Positions 13,430-22,602 are shown, counted from the stretch's first letter. The stretch: DNA of 38,136 nucleotides from Bacteroidaceae bacterium (GCA_017617805.1 JAFZVN010000030.1:1-38136); one strand, 5' to 3'. The notes: a model not told the origin generated them from the sequence alone. Numbers and translations: made by a program.

Positions 13430-15022
13430 GGCAAGCTGCGTCGTTTCATAGCATCATTAGCATTTCGCATCATCGCGTTAGCCCTCCCCCTTTGGGGGTT
13501 GGGGGGCTCTGCTATTGCCCAAATCAACACAGACCGAATGATGAACATCGCACGTAATGCGCTTGCATACGATGACTACGTGCTGTCCATCGGCTATTTC
13601 AATATCGTCATCAACTACAAGCCTTACCTCTACGAACCCTACTTCTTCCGAGGAGTGGCAAAGTTCTACCTCGAAGACTATTCAGGTACCATTCTCGACT
13701 GCACAGAAGCTATCCGACGCAATCCCTATTTCCCAAATAGTTATGAGTTGCGAGGGTTAGCTTACATCAACCAGGGGCAATTCACCTATGCCGTGAAAGA
13801 CTACGAGACCGTCACGGAGATGTCGCCTGAGAACCGTTCGCTCTGGCACAACCTTGCCCTTTGCTATGCCGAACTCGACAGTCTCGACCAAGCCGACAGC
13901 ATCACCAACATCATCATCAAGAAATGGGCACGCTATGCCGACGGCTACAACATCAAGGCACAAATCCTTCTGGAAAAGAAAGATACCACAGCAGCCGAAA
14001 CCGTCATCGACAAGGCGTTGGAGGTGGATAAATTCAACGTCAATGCCATCACCGTCAAGGCAGGCATTCTGATGACCCATGAGCAATATGAGGAGGCTAT
14101 CAACTACTACAACGAGTCCCTCCGGCTCAATCCCAAGCAGGCTGGAAGCCTTATCAACCGAGCACTTTGCCATTACCACCTCAACCACTACCGTGATGCG
14201 ATGGCCGATTATGACCGTGCGCTGGACTTCGAACCCAACAACTTCATCGGACACTATAACCGAGGACTTCTTCGTGCCAATGTGGGTGAAGATAACCTTG
14301 CTATCGAGGACTTCGACTTCATTCTCTCCATCGACCCCGATGACATGATGGCGACTTTCAACCGTGCCACCCTGCTTGAGAACATTGGAGACTATCGAGG
14401 TGCCATCCGCGACTACACCACCGTCATCAACGAGTTTCCCAAGTTCCTTTATGGTTATGAACGTCGTGCTGCTGCCCGTCGGAAGATAGGTGACATTGCA
14501 GGAGCCACACACGATGAAGACCACGTGCTGAAAGAGCAGATTGCCCATCGCTACGGTTACACCACCCCTACCTCACGTCAGCAGAACAAGACCCGCAAGA
14601 AGTCACAAATCAACCTCGAAGATTATCAGAAACTGGTCGAGGAGGATGATAGTGTGCAGGAGAAAGTCTATGAAAGCGAGTATCGAGGCAAGGTGCAGAA
14701 CCGTCCACAGGAGGCCAAGCTCATGCTCCCTAACGACAATACCTATCAGATTTACAAGACAGCTGGTCAGATGGGCATTCTCACCCTCTTCGAACAAGCT
14801 TACCAACAGGCACAGGCGGGTAACATCAATGAAGCCATCGAAGGATTCAGCCGTGTGCTCGAACAGAACGACACCTTTGCAGAAGCTTATTTCAACCGTG
14901 GTTTGCTTCACCTTCTGCTCGATGACACCACCCTCGCCATCCCCGACCTCTCCAAAGCTGGAGAACTCGGCATCTACCAAGCCTACAACATCATTAAGAA
15001 GAACCAGAGCAAGAAGAAATAG
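13427..15022 (+). CDS. secreted tetratricopeptide-repeat protein
   Basis: 531 residues. Signal peptide about 1-32 (RRFIASLAFRIIALALPLWG, ending SAIAQ with cleavage after AIA). The mature part has about eight TPR units from residue 38 to 330, seen in motifs such as AYINQGQFTYAVKDYETV, LCHYHLNHYRDAMADYDRAL and HYNRGLLRANVGEDNLAIED. A charged linker with DYQKLVEEDDSVQEKVYESE follows, then further TPRs near the C-terminus (NINEAIEGFSRVLEQN). TPR arrays hold protein partners; no partner is indicated. The codons of signal-peptide residues 18-27 are formed by a GC-rich palindromic repeat (13481-13507). Confidence 0.85.
   Translation: MGKLRRFIASLAFRIIALALPLWGLGGSAIAQINTDRMMNIARNALAYDDYVLSIGYFNIVINYKPYLYEPYFFRGVAKFYLEDYSGTILDCTEAIRRNPYFPNSYELRGLAYINQGQFTYAVKDYETVTEMSPENRSLWHNLALCYAELDSLDQADSITNIIIKKWARYADGYNIKAQILLEKKDTTAAETVIDKALEVDKFNVNAITVKAGILMTHEQYEEAINYYNESLRLNPKQAGSLINRALCHYHLNHYRDAMADYDRALDFEPNNFIGHYNRGLLRANVGEDNLAIEDFDFILSIDPDDMMATFNRATLLENIGDYRGAIRDYTTVINEFPKFLYGYERRAAARRKIGDIAGATHDEDHVLKEQIAHRYGYTTPTSRQQNKTRKKSQINLEDYQKLVEEDDSVQEKVYESEYRGKVQNRPQEAKLMLPNDNTYQIYKTAGQMGILTLFEQAYQQAQAGNINEAIEGFSRVLEQNDTFAEAYFNRGLLHLLLDDTTLAIPDLSKAGELGIYQAYNIIKKNQSKKK
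13481..13507. repeat. REP-like GC palindrome inside the signal-peptide coding region
   Basis: Contains CCCCC, TTT, GGGGG (13486-13498) followed by TT and GGGGGGC, flanked by GCCCT. It resembles the reverse complement of the intergenic element at 16671-16699 (short poly-C and poly-G arms around a three-base AAA/TTT loop). Confidence 0.65.
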
Positions 15023-15059
15023 CCGCTGGCTTAAAAAAAGTGAAAAACTTTGTTTTTAC

Positions 15060-15090
15060 TTTGTATTGTCCCCACTTATTCGTACCTTTG
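15060..15090 (+). promoter_or_regulatory. promoter of the DUF4199-glycosyltransferase operon
   Basis: TTTG 15060-15063, 19 nt, TACCTTTG 15083-15090. The preceding AAAAAC-TTT-GTTTTT (15043-15057) could act as a weak hairpin and T-run for the gene upstream. Confidence 0.75.
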
Positions 15091-15099
15091 CACCGTTTT

Positions 15100-15121
15100 T
15101 ACACGTGCATACATACGTGTA
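15100..15121 (+). other. 5' leader hairpin
   Basis: TACACGT 15100-15106 pairs with ACGTGTA 15115-15121 around an 8-nt loop, immediately after the predicted transcription start and 21 nt before the start codon. It may protect the 5' end of the mRNA. Confidence 0.5.
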
Positions 15122-15142
15122 CATTATTAAGATTCTGCTTGG

Positions 15143-15706
15143 ATGGCAACAAAGAATACATTATATCGGTCGTATTCGATGGAATACGGCACATTTGTGG
15201 GGCTCTGTTGGGGTGCGATGTTCTTCTGTTATGTGGAGGGCATCAGCTATCAAAACGGACTGTTGATGCTCTTATGTGTGGCACTGTTTGGTGTTGCGTG
15301 CGTTTTGCCTTTTGTACTGGCGATGCGACTCAACAAAAAACTCTTCGCGGTTGGTGAACGGCTGAGCTATTTGCAGGGGTTGCTATTCGCATTTTCAATG
15401 TTCATGTATGCCTGCATGATGAACGGGCTGATTGTGTTTGCCTATTTCCAGTTCTTAGACAACGGACTGCTGATGGAGCAAATGGAGAGTATGGTGAACA
15501 TGCCTGAGATGATAACGACCTATCAGCAAATAGGTATGGGTGAACAATATGAGCAGATGATCAGCGTACTGAAACAGATAGAAGATCTGACGCCTTTCGA
15601 AAAGGCGCTGATGATGTTCAACAATAATTTCTTCATCAGCCTCATCCTGACGATTGTGGCCGCCATTGTGGCTTCGTATGACTTGACGAAAATTCATAAA
15701 CAATAA
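15143..15706 (+). CDS. DUF4199 family membrane protein
   Basis: 187 residues with four hydrophobic segments: about 17-32 (TFVGLCWGAMFFCYVEG), 39-60, 78-104 and 161-178. Between the third and fourth lies a Met/Gln-rich loop (MEQMESMVNMPEMITTYQQI) typical of DUF4199. Inner membrane; molecular function unknown. In Bacteroidetes the gene regularly precedes a GT2 glycosyltransferase, as here (4-nt gap), which suggests a link to polyprenyl-linked sugar chemistry. First gene of an operon with its own strong promoter. Confidence 0.85.
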   Translation: MATKNTLYRSYSMEYGTFVGLCWGAMFFCYVEGISYQNGLLMLLCVALFGVACVLPFVLAMRLNKKLFAVGERLSYLQGLLFAFSMFMYACMMNGLIVFAYFQFLDNGLLMEQMESMVNMPEMITTYQQIGMGEQYEQMISVLKQIEDLTPFEKALMMFNNNFFISLILTIVAAIVASYDLTKIHKQ

Positions 15707-15710
15707 TAGC

Positions 15711-16670
15711 ATGGACATTTCTGTAGTTGTGCCTCTCTTTAACGAGGACGAATCGATAGCGGAATTGCACGAGTGGATTAAACGCGTGATGGACGAGAAC
15801 GGCTTCACGTATGAGGTGATTTTTGTGAATGACGGCTCGACTGACCGTTCGTGGGAAGTGATTGAGGAACTGAGCAAGAAGTTCCCTGAAGTACACGGCA
15901 TCAAGTTCAGAAGGAACTATGGAAAGAGCCCAGCCCTTTTTCATGGCTTTGAGAAGGCAGAAGGCGATGTGGTCATCACAATGGATGCAGACCTTCAGGA
16001 CAGCCCCGATGAGATTCCTGAATTGTACAAGATGATCAAGGTGGATGGTTACGACCTCGTCAGCGGCTACAAGATGAACCGCAGAAAGGGTGACCCCTTG
16101 TCGAAGACCATCCCCACCAAGCTGTTCAACGCCACCACCCGTATGGTGAGCGGCATCCACAACCTGCATGATTTCAACTGCGGGTTGAAGGCCTATCGCA
16201 AGGAGGTGGTGAAGCACATCGAGGTGTATGGAGAAATGCACCGCTTCATCCCCTATCTCGCCAAAAATGCAGGTTTCAGCAAGATTGGTGAGAAACCTGT
16301 GCATCATCAGGCACGTCAGCATGGCAAGAGCAAGTTCATGGGTTGGAACCGCTTCGTCAACGGCTATCTGGATTTGATGAGTCTCTGGTTCATCAGCACA
16401 TTCGGCATGAAGCCCATGCACATTTTCGGTTTCATCGGCACACTCATGTTCATTGTGGGCTTCATTGCCATCATCGTGGTGGGAACACTGAAGTTAGTGG
16501 CACTCTATCAGCATCAGCCCCATATCCTTGTGACTGACAGCCCTTACTTCTACATTTCATTGACCATGATGATTTTGGGCACACAACTCTTTGTGGCAGG
16601 CTTCTTGGGCGATCTCATCAGCCGCAACAGCCAAGAGAGAAACAAATATCAGGTTGAGAAGGAAATCTAA
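15711..16670 (+). CDS. family 2 glycosyltransferase, polyprenyl-phosphate type
   Basis: 319 residues. The N-terminal GT-A domain begins MDISVVVPLFNEDESIAELH and has FVNDGSTDRSWEV, FRRNYGKSPALFHGFEKAEG and the metal-binding MDADLQDSP. The acceptor-side segment HQARQHGKSKFMGWNRFVNG is typical of DPM1/GtrB/ArnC-like enzymes. Two membrane segments follow (about 236-260 and 276-300). Such enzymes move a sugar from a nucleotide to a lipid phosphate at the inner membrane. Substrate cannot be told. Co-transcribed with DUF4199. Confidence 0.9.
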   Translation: MDISVVVPLFNEDESIAELHEWIKRVMDENGFTYEVIFVNDGSTDRSWEVIEELSKKFPEVHGIKFRRNYGKSPALFHGFEKAEGDVVITMDADLQDSPDEIPELYKMIKVDGYDLVSGYKMNRRKGDPLSKTIPTKLFNATTRMVSGIHNLHDFNCGLKAYRKEVVKHIEVYGEMHRFIPYLAKNAGFSKIGEKPVHHQARQHGKSKFMGWNRFVNGYLDLMSLWFISTFGMKPMHIFGFIGTLMFIVGFIAIIVVGTLKLVALYQHQPHILVTDSPYFYISLTMMILGTQLFVAGFLGDLISRNSQERNKYQVEKEI

Positions 16671-16699
16671 CAGCCTCCCCTAACCTCTCCAAAGGAGAG
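16671..16699. repeat. REP-like intergenic palindrome
   Basis: CAGCCTCCCC is followed by a perfect hairpin CTCTCC 16685-16690, AAA, GGAGAG 16694-16699. Begins right after the glycosyltransferase stop codon. Same type as the element inside the TPR signal peptide. Confidence 0.6.
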
Positions 16700-16725
16700 A
16701 AACATGATAAGAGGCATCAGGTAAG

Positions 16726-17322
16726 ATGATGAGATTAAGCGCAAGACATATAATTGGGGTGACGATGGTTCTATTGCTGATGGGTTGCTATTCGAACAAC
16801 TGCCCATTGGAGAACACGGTGACGTGCAACTACGGATTCTACGATTCGCAAGGCACAGACATCACTTATGCTGACACCATTACTGTGACCACCCTGATGC
16901 CTGGCTACAAAACCGTTTACACCTATCGGAAATTGGGCAATACGACGGTGACGAAGGAGGAACAGGATTCGGCGCTCATTCATCAGGGATATACCGAAAC
17001 CATCTCGGAGCAACGAAACGACACCATCTTGGTGAACAAGTTGTTCAATGCTTCCAGCATGAAAATTCCGATGAGCTATTTCCACGATGAGGACACGCTG
17101 GTCTTCTCCTACCAAAGAATCTCGCTGAAGGATACCATCAAGATTCAACACACCAGTTATCCGAATGTGGAACTGCCTGAATGTGGCACCTATCGGTTCC
17201 ACACGCTCCAAAGCATCAAACATACAGATGCGGCTATCGACCATATTGAAATTAGTGAGCCTAAAGTGAACTACGATGGAGCGACGAACATAAAGATTTA
17301 CTTTAACGGTGTTGTAGAATAA
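16726..17322 (+). CDS. lipoprotein, probable DUF6452 family
   Basis: 198 residues. Signal peptide II: basic start MMRLSARHIIG, hydrophobic core, then LLLMGC with lipidated Cys21. Just after comes CPLENTVTCNYGFYDSQGTD, the cysteine-containing pattern I associate with DUF6452. The rest is beta-rich with Thr/Tyr (VTTLMPGYKTVYTYRKL). Function unknown. It precedes the DUF6048-type gene by 7 nt, the order seen in Bacteroidales, and the two probably form one envelope unit. Confidence 0.7.
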   Translation: MMRLSARHIIGVTMVLLLMGCYSNNCPLENTVTCNYGFYDSQGTDITYADTITVTTLMPGYKTVYTYRKLGNTTVTKEEQDSALIHQGYTETISEQRNDTILVNKLFNASSMKIPMSYFHDEDTLVFSYQRISLKDTIKIQHTSYPNVELPECGTYRFHTLQSIKHTDAAIDHIEISEPKVNYDGATNIKIYFNGVVE

Positions 17323-17329
17323 GAAGAAG

Positions 17330-18232
17330 ATGAAGCATTTACAGACATATATCATCAGCACGGCACTCATTCTCGCAGCCATCTTGCCACTCCATGCACA
17401 GGAGCAGCAGACGGAACCTGTCATGCCAGGCGAGACACCCAAGCCGACGAAATATGTGGCTGTGGAAGAAGCGAAAGAGCATCTGGTCTTCTTTCAGGGA
17501 TTCACACTCTCAGCCGATGTATATGCGCCAGTGGCCTACATGGTATCCGACTATGGAGCAGCGGAGGGAGCCTTGCGTCTGAATCTCAAGAACACCTTCT
17601 TCCCCATCATCGAGGCAGGCTACGGCAAGTGCTCGAAGGAAGACTTCAACACCAAAGTGAGTTACAAGGTTAATGCTCCCTATGGACGAGTGGGCATCGA
17701 CATCAACATGTTGAAGGATAAGTTCCAGAGCAACCGCCTCTATTTAGGAGCACGCTACGGACTTTGCATGTTCAACTACGACATCGCAGGACCAGCACAG
17801 ACAGACCCCATCTGGGGAGGTAGCGAGGCGTTCAACATGAAGGGATTGAGCAGCACCAGCCATTGGGCAGAACTGGTGTTTGGTGTGGAGGTACGCATCT
17901 TCAAGAATTTCCACATGGGATGGTCAGTCAGATACAAGCGCGAAATCTCATCGACGAAGAACGACCGAGCGAAGCCCAACTGCATTCCTGGCTATGGCTA
18001 CACCACCAACGACATCTGTTGGGGAGGCACCTACAGCCTCATCTTCGACCTGAACTGGGGCATGAAGAAAAGCCATAAGCGAGGGGGGAACATCAACCTG
18101 CAAGACATACCTCAAAAAGAAGTGAATCAACAAGAAACAAATGATAACGACAATGGAGACGGAACAGAAGAAGGAAATGACGACGAAGGACAAGGAGACG
18201 ACGAAGAAGACTCAGAAGCAGAAAGCGTTTGA
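17330..18232 (+). CDS. exported protein, probable DUF6048 family (outer-membrane beta-barrel type)
   Basis: 300 residues with signal peptide TYIISTALILAAILPLHAQ. The mature part reads as an eight-strand barrel-like protein: FQGFTLSADVYAPVAYMVSD, LRLNLKNTFFPIIEAGYGK, YLGARYGLCMFNYDI and WAELVFGVEVRIFKNFHMGW. The last 35 residues are an acidic Asp/Glu/Gln/Asn-rich tail, unusual for the family, and this part overlaps the start of the apbE frame by 92 nt. Outer-membrane location is inferred. Function unknown. Confidence 0.75.
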   Translation: MKHLQTYIISTALILAAILPLHAQEQQTEPVMPGETPKPTKYVAVEEAKEHLVFFQGFTLSADVYAPVAYMVSDYGAAEGALRLNLKNTFFPIIEAGYGKCSKEDFNTKVSYKVNAPYGRVGIDINMLKDKFQSNRLYLGARYGLCMFNYDIAGPAQTDPIWGGSEAFNMKGLSSTSHWAELVFGVEVRIFKNFHMGWSVRYKREISSTKNDRAKPNCIPGYGYTTNDICWGGTYSLIFDLNWGMKKSHKRGGNINLQDIPQKEVNQQETNDNDNGDGTEEGNDDEGQGDDEEDSEAESV

Positions 18233-19316
18233 CCCCTACGCACCACACAAGATTAAGTGGTGGGGCTGGCCATTGCTCCTCCTGCTGATTGTTGGCACCG
18301 TGTACATCATCAAGACACGCGATGGTGGCAAAACAACAACAAACTCACAAGGTGAACCTTGGAAGGTAGAGGAGACACAACGAAGCGAAGGAAGCGTGTT
18401 CGGCACCTTCTACCATCTGACCTATCAGGCAGACAAATCCCTGCAGGCAGGTGTGGATGCCACGCTTCAACAGGTCGATATGTCGCTCTCGCCCTTCAAC
18501 AAAGAGTCTGTCATCTCAGCCATCAACAACAATACCAACATGGAAACAGATGCCATGTTTACAGAGGTGTTCACGTTGGCTCAGGAAGTCTCTGCCGCCA
18601 CCGATGGAGCGTTCGACATCACAGTGGCTCCTCTGGTCAATCTTTGGGGCTTCGGTTTCAAGAACATGGACAACGTGAGTCAAGAGAAAGTGGATAGCCT
18701 CCTCCCCTACGTGGGCTATACGAAAGTGAAACTCGTTGAAGGGAAAATAGTGAAACAATGTCCAGAGACCATGCTCGATTGCAGCGCCATCGCCAAAGGA
18801 TATGGAGTGGATGCCGTGGGAAAGTATCTGGAAAGTCAAGGAGTGAAGAACTATATGGTGGAGATTGGCGGCGAAGTGCGAGTGAGAGGTTCCAATCCCA
18901 AGGGAGCGCTTTGGCATGTGGGCATCAACAAACCCGACGATGACCCCACCAACCTCAACAACGAAATAGAGGAAGTGTTGCAAATCACCCAACGTTCAAT
19001 GGCCACATCAGGCAACTACCGCAACTTCTATGAGAAGGACGGCAAGAAATACGCACACACCATCGATCCCCGAACAGGCTATCCTGTGCAGCACAGCATC
19101 CTCTCATCCACCGTGCTGGCAGAGGATTGTGCCACAGCCGATGCCTACGCCACCTCCTTCATGGTCTTAGGTCTGGACAAGGCTAAGGCAGTGTTGGCTA
19201 AACATCCCGAACTGATGGCATTCTTTATCTATTCCGATGAAAAGGGCGAAATGCAGGAGTGGTACACCGAGAGTCTCAACGGACTGATCATAGGCAAAGA
19301 AGTGATAACACCCTAA
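18141..19316 (+). CDS. apbE: FAD:protein FMN transferase (ApbE)
   Basis: Up to 391 residues. Attaches FMN covalently to threonine of target proteins such as NqrB/NqrC and RnfG/RnfD. Motifs seen: SPFNKESVISAINNNT, GAFDITVAPLVNLWGFGF, DCSAIAKGYGVDAVGKYLES, MVEIGGEVRVRG, HTIDPRTGYPVQ and ATADAYATSFMVLG, covering the FAD and Mg sites. A single membrane segment near residues 42-58 (WPLLLLLIVGTVYII) anchors it to the inner membrane with the catalytic domain in the periplasm; a Lys/Thr-rich cytosolic segment precedes it. Start uncertain: 18141, 18156 and 18177 are all inside the preceding gene. The first 92 nt are read in two frames. Confidence 0.92.
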   Translation: MITTMETEQKKEMTTKDKETTKKTQKQKAFDPYAPHKIKWWGWPLLLLLIVGTVYIIKTRDGGKTTTNSQGEPWKVEETQRSEGSVFGTFYHLTYQADKSLQAGVDATLQQVDMSLSPFNKESVISAINNNTNMETDAMFTEVFTLAQEVSAATDGAFDITVAPLVNLWGFGFKNMDNVSQEKVDSLLPYVGYTKVKLVEGKIVKQCPETMLDCSAIAKGYGVDAVGKYLESQGVKNYMVEIGGEVRVRGSNPKGALWHVGINKPDDDPTNLNNEIEEVLQITQRSMATSGNYRNFYEKDGKKYAHTIDPRTGYPVQHSILSSTVLAEDCATADAYATSFMVLGLDKAKAVLAKHPELMAFFIYSDEKGEMQEWYTESLNGLIIGKEVITP

Positions 19317-19334
19317 CCCAATATCATCATCACT

Positions 19335-20018
19335 ATGCAAGGAGAATCGATGGAACTGACCATGTTTGAACGACTGCTTCAACTTCCGTTGTTTCAGGGA
19401 CTGACCCAACAAGAGATATCGGATGTGCTGTCGCATGTGCGTTTGGACTTTGCCAACTACCATCGAGGCGATGAGGTGGTGATGCAAGACGAAGCCTGCC
19501 GAACCCTTGTCTATATCATCAGTGGCGAGATGACAGCAGAATACCGTGACCCCAAAGAACGATTCATGTTCATGGAATATCTGCCCCATCTCAAGGTGAT
19601 TGAGCCCTACAACATGTTTGGCATGCACCAGAAGTTCTCTCGTACCTACACCTTCTCCACCGAGGGAACCACCCTGACCATCGACAAGCAGATGTTGCTG
19701 AAAAACCTTATGGAGAACGATATCATCAAAATCAACTTCATGAACATCACCAGCAACAAATACCAACAGTTGCTCCATCTCATGTGGGACTTCCCCGATG
19801 ACACCCCACGAAACAAAATCGTCAAGTTCATCCTCTCCCACTCCATCGTGCCCAAAGGAAAAAAAGACATACAAATCAAGATGAGGGATTTGGCTGACAT
19901 CATCCACGAAACCCGTCTGAACGTGTCTGGAGCCCTCAACGAGATGCAAGAAGAAGGGTTGGTAACCCTACAACGAGGTGGCTTCACAATCGGTGAACTA
20001 CAAAACCTCTATCGATAA
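19335..20018 (+). CDS. Crp/Fnr-type transcription regulator
   Basis: 227 residues. The N-terminal cyclic-nucleotide-type beta-roll (about 10-125) contains LFQGLTQQEISDVLSHVRLD and YIISGEMTAEYRD. A dimer helix follows near 125-155. A C-terminal winged helix (about 165-222) has KMRDLADIIHETRLNVSGAL and LVTLQRGGFTIGELQNL. No cysteine cluster of an Fnr oxygen sensor. An alternative start at ATG 19350 has an AAGGAG motif 5 nt upstream, rare in this genome, and may be the true one. It lies 18 nt after apbE, so co-transcription is likely. Ligand unknown. Confidence 0.85.
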   Translation: MQGESMELTMFERLLQLPLFQGLTQQEISDVLSHVRLDFANYHRGDEVVMQDEACRTLVYIISGEMTAEYRDPKERFMFMEYLPHLKVIEPYNMFGMHQKFSRTYTFSTEGTTLTIDKQMLLKNLMENDIIKINFMNITSNKYQQLLHLMWDFPDDTPRNKIVKFILSHSIVPKGKKDIQIKMRDLADIIHETRLNVSGALNEMQEEGLVTLQRGGFTIGELQNLYR

Positions 20019-20052
20019 AAACCATAAGCATAAACTCAAAACATTCAAACTT

Positions 20053-22113
20053 GTGAATCCTTTTTACACCACATACGAATATATACCCTTCGACCGCATC
20101 ACAGAGGCCGACTACGAGCCTGCCATGATGAAAGGCATTGAGGAGGAAGACAGGGAGATTGAGCAGATTGTCAACAATCCTGAGGCTCCCACTTTCGAGA
20201 ATACTATCGAAGCGCTCGAATCGTCAGGCGAACTACTGGCGAGGGTGACAGAAGTGTTCTTCAACTTGCTCAATGCCGAAACGACTGACTTTCTCGACGA
20301 ACTATCACAGAAGATGTCGCCCATCCTGACAGAGCATTCCAACAACATCACGCTGAACGAAGGTCTGTTCCGTCGAGTGAAAGCCGTTTATGAAGATCAT
20401 TCAGCAGATGACTTCGCACGCCTCAACGCAGAACAGAAGATGCTCCTCACCAAAAGTTATGAAGGATTTGTACGAAATGGCGCCAACTTGCCTGATGACA
20501 AGAAGGAGCAACTTCGCAAACTCTCGGCTGAATTAGGTGTGCTCTCCTTGCAGTTCTCGCAAAATAAACTGAAGGACACCAATGACTTCATCCTCCACAC
20601 GACCAATGAGGAAGACTTAGAAGGACTGCCAGAAAGCTCCATCGACTTGGCTCGACAAACTGCCAAGGAGAAGAACATGGAGGGCTATGTGTTCACTCTT
20701 CAGGCTCCCTCCTACTCACCATTCCTCACCTACTCCGCTCATCGAGAACTGAGGCAGCAGATGTATATGGCCTACAACACGATGTGTACTCACGACAATG
20801 CCAACAACAATGTAGAGATTGTAGGCAAGATGGTCAATCTGCGTCGTGAAATTGCACAACTGTTGGGTTTCAACACCTATGCGGACTATGCCCTTGCACT
20901 ACGTATGGCTGAGAAGTCCGACAATGTGTACAACCTCCTCAATAGCTTGATTGACGCCTACATGCCAACAGCCAAGGAAGAGGTGAAAGAGGTGGAACAT
21001 CTGTATTATGAGGAGAACCACCTTAACCCTGACACCCTCTCGGCTAATGACCCTCTACGCTTCATGCCATGGGACTTCTCCTATTATGCCAACAAACTCA
21101 GGGAAAGCAAGTTCAACATCAACAGTGAGATGCTTCGCCCTTACTTCGAGCTATCAAAAGTGAAGCAAGGGGTCTTTGGTTTGGCTACACGCCTCTATGG
21201 CATCACGTTCCGAAAGAACCCTGACGTACCCGTCTATCACCCCGATGTGGAGGCCTACGATGTGCTTGACAAAGATGGAACGTACCTCGCTCTCTTCTAT
21301 TGTGACTTCCATCCACGTGCCTCCAAGAAATCAGGTGCATGGATGACTTCGTTCAAGGAACAATGGAAAGAAAAGGATGGAACCAACTCACGTCCCCAAG
21401 TGTCCATTGTCATGAACCTTTCCAAGCCTACTGACACGAAGCCAGCCCTGCTCACATTAGGTGAGGTAGAGACCTTCCTGCATGAATTTGGACATTCGCT
21501 GCATGGCATCTTTGCCAATACTACCTATCGTACCCTCTCAGGCACCAATGTCTATTGGGATTTCGTCGAGTTGCCTTCACAATTCATGGAGAACTACAGC
21601 ATTGAGAAGGATTTCCTCAACACCTTCGCCGCTCATTATGAAACAGGTGAATCCATCCCACAAAACTTGCTTGACCGTATTACAGCTAGCCGTAACTTCA
21701 ATGTAGCCTACGCCTGCATGCGCCAAGTCAGCTTCGGTTTGCTTGACATGGCCTTCTACACGATGACGAACACATTCACGGCAGACCTCTACGAGTTCGA
21801 GCGTCAAGCTTGGAGCCGTACTCAAGTACTGCCACAAGTCGATGGCACATGCATGACGGTACAGTTCTCCCACATCATGGCTGGCGGCTATTCCGCAGGC
21901 TATTATAGTTACAAATGGGCTGAGGTGCTTGACGCCGATGCCTTCTCGCTTTTCAAAGAACGAGGGATATTCGATGAGGCAACTGCACGTTCTTTCCGTG
22001 AGAACATTCTTTCCCGTGGTGGCACCGAACCTCCGATGGTACTCTATAAGCGTTTCCGAGGTCAAGAACCCACCATCGACGCCCTGCTCCGCCGTAACGG
22101 CATCCTGAAATAA
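20053..22113 (+). CDS. dcp: M3 family metallopeptidase (peptidyl-dipeptidase Dcp / oligopeptidase A type)
   Basis: 686 residues from GTG 20053, giving MNPFYTTYEYIPFDRITEAD, which matches the usual N-terminus of Bacteroidetes M3 enzymes; the frame continues upstream only into the preceding gene. Zinc site HEFGHSLHG (His477, Glu478, His481) lies in a GEVETFLHEFGHSLHGIFAN context. The helical lid region is at the N-terminal half (PEAPTFENTIEALESSGELL). C-terminal FSHIMAGGYSAGYYSYKWAE carries substrate-binding Tyr residues. Degrades short peptides; no signal peptide, so cytosolic. Length typical (about 680-710). Starts 34 nt after the Crp/Fnr gene. Confidence 0.92.
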   Translation: MNPFYTTYEYIPFDRITEADYEPAMMKGIEEEDREIEQIVNNPEAPTFENTIEALESSGELLARVTEVFFNLLNAETTDFLDELSQKMSPILTEHSNNITLNEGLFRRVKAVYEDHSADDFARLNAEQKMLLTKSYEGFVRNGANLPDDKKEQLRKLSAELGVLSLQFSQNKLKDTNDFILHTTNEEDLEGLPESSIDLARQTAKEKNMEGYVFTLQAPSYSPFLTYSAHRELRQQMYMAYNTMCTHDNANNNVEIVGKMVNLRREIAQLLGFNTYADYALALRMAEKSDNVYNLLNSLIDAYMPTAKEEVKEVEHLYYEENHLNPDTLSANDPLRFMPWDFSYYANKLRESKFNINSEMLRPYFELSKVKQGVFGLATRLYGITFRKNPDVPVYHPDVEAYDVLDKDGTYLALFYCDFHPRASKKSGAWMTSFKEQWKEKDGTNSRPQVSIVMNLSKPTDTKPALLTLGEVETFLHEFGHSLHGIFANTTYRTLSGTNVYWDFVELPSQFMENYSIEKDFLNTFAAHYETGESIPQNLLDRITASRNFNVAYACMRQVSFGLLDMAFYTMTNTFTADLYEFERQAWSRTQVLPQVDGTCMTVQFSHIMAGGYSAGYYSYKWAEVLDADAFSLFKERGIFDEATARSFRENILSRGGTEPPMVLYKRFRGQEPTIDALLRRNGILK

Positions 22114-22137
22114 GAACAACGTTAAACACTCCACATT

Positions 22138-22596
22138 ATGTATAAAAGAAAACAAATCATAGCACCTCTGCTGCTCACCTTGCTTGCCCTCTTCTCATGC
22201 AACAAGGAAGATGACATCGAAGAAATCTTCGTGGGCAGAACATGGTACATGAATGGTGCCACCATCAATCACCAGAAGTTGAACAGCGATATCAAGAATT
22301 TCTATACAGATGCTGGTGATGCTGCTTATTACATCACTTTCAACCAGACGACCTTCCATGGTGCCCTTTCCTACGATGTCACCTTCTCTGGCACGTGGAA
22401 AGCCGATGGCAAGCACCAGACCATCACCATGGAGTTTAGCCAAAAGCCTACCACCGATATTGTCTTCGACAAGGAACTTGAACACATCCTTTTGGGCATC
22501 ACTTCCTACGAAAGCGGCGCAGACTTCCTCAAACTCAAGAAGGATGGTGACAACATGATTATATTGGGCGATTCTCGTACCAAAGTTTACAATTGA
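22138..22596 (+). CDS. small lipoprotein (possibly DUF4847)
   Basis: 152 residues. Signal peptide II with IIAPLLLTLLALFSC and lipidated Cys21. The mature part is a lipocalin-like small beta-rich domain: IFVGRTWYMNGATINHQKLN, YYITFNQTTFHGALSYDVTF, SGTWKADGKHQTITMEFSQK and a closing KLKKDGDNMIILGD. This resembles DUF4847-type Bacteroidetes lipoproteins, though I am not certain of the number. It is followed after 6 nt by dCMP deaminase, so it sits in the same operon. Function unknown. Confidence 0.7.
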   Translation: MYKRKQIIAPLLLTLLALFSCNKEDDIEEIFVGRTWYMNGATINHQKLNSDIKNFYTDAGDAAYYITFNQTTFHGALSYDVTFSGTWKADGKHQTITMEFSQKPTTDIVFDKELEHILLGITSYESGADFLKLKKDGDNMIILGDSRTKVYN

Positions 22597-22602
22597 TACA
22601 TC

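Noticed and set aside
13539-15022. Later start for the TPR protein
   Set aside because: It would remove a good signal peptide ending AIAQ; the upstream start is kept although it lies in a repeat.
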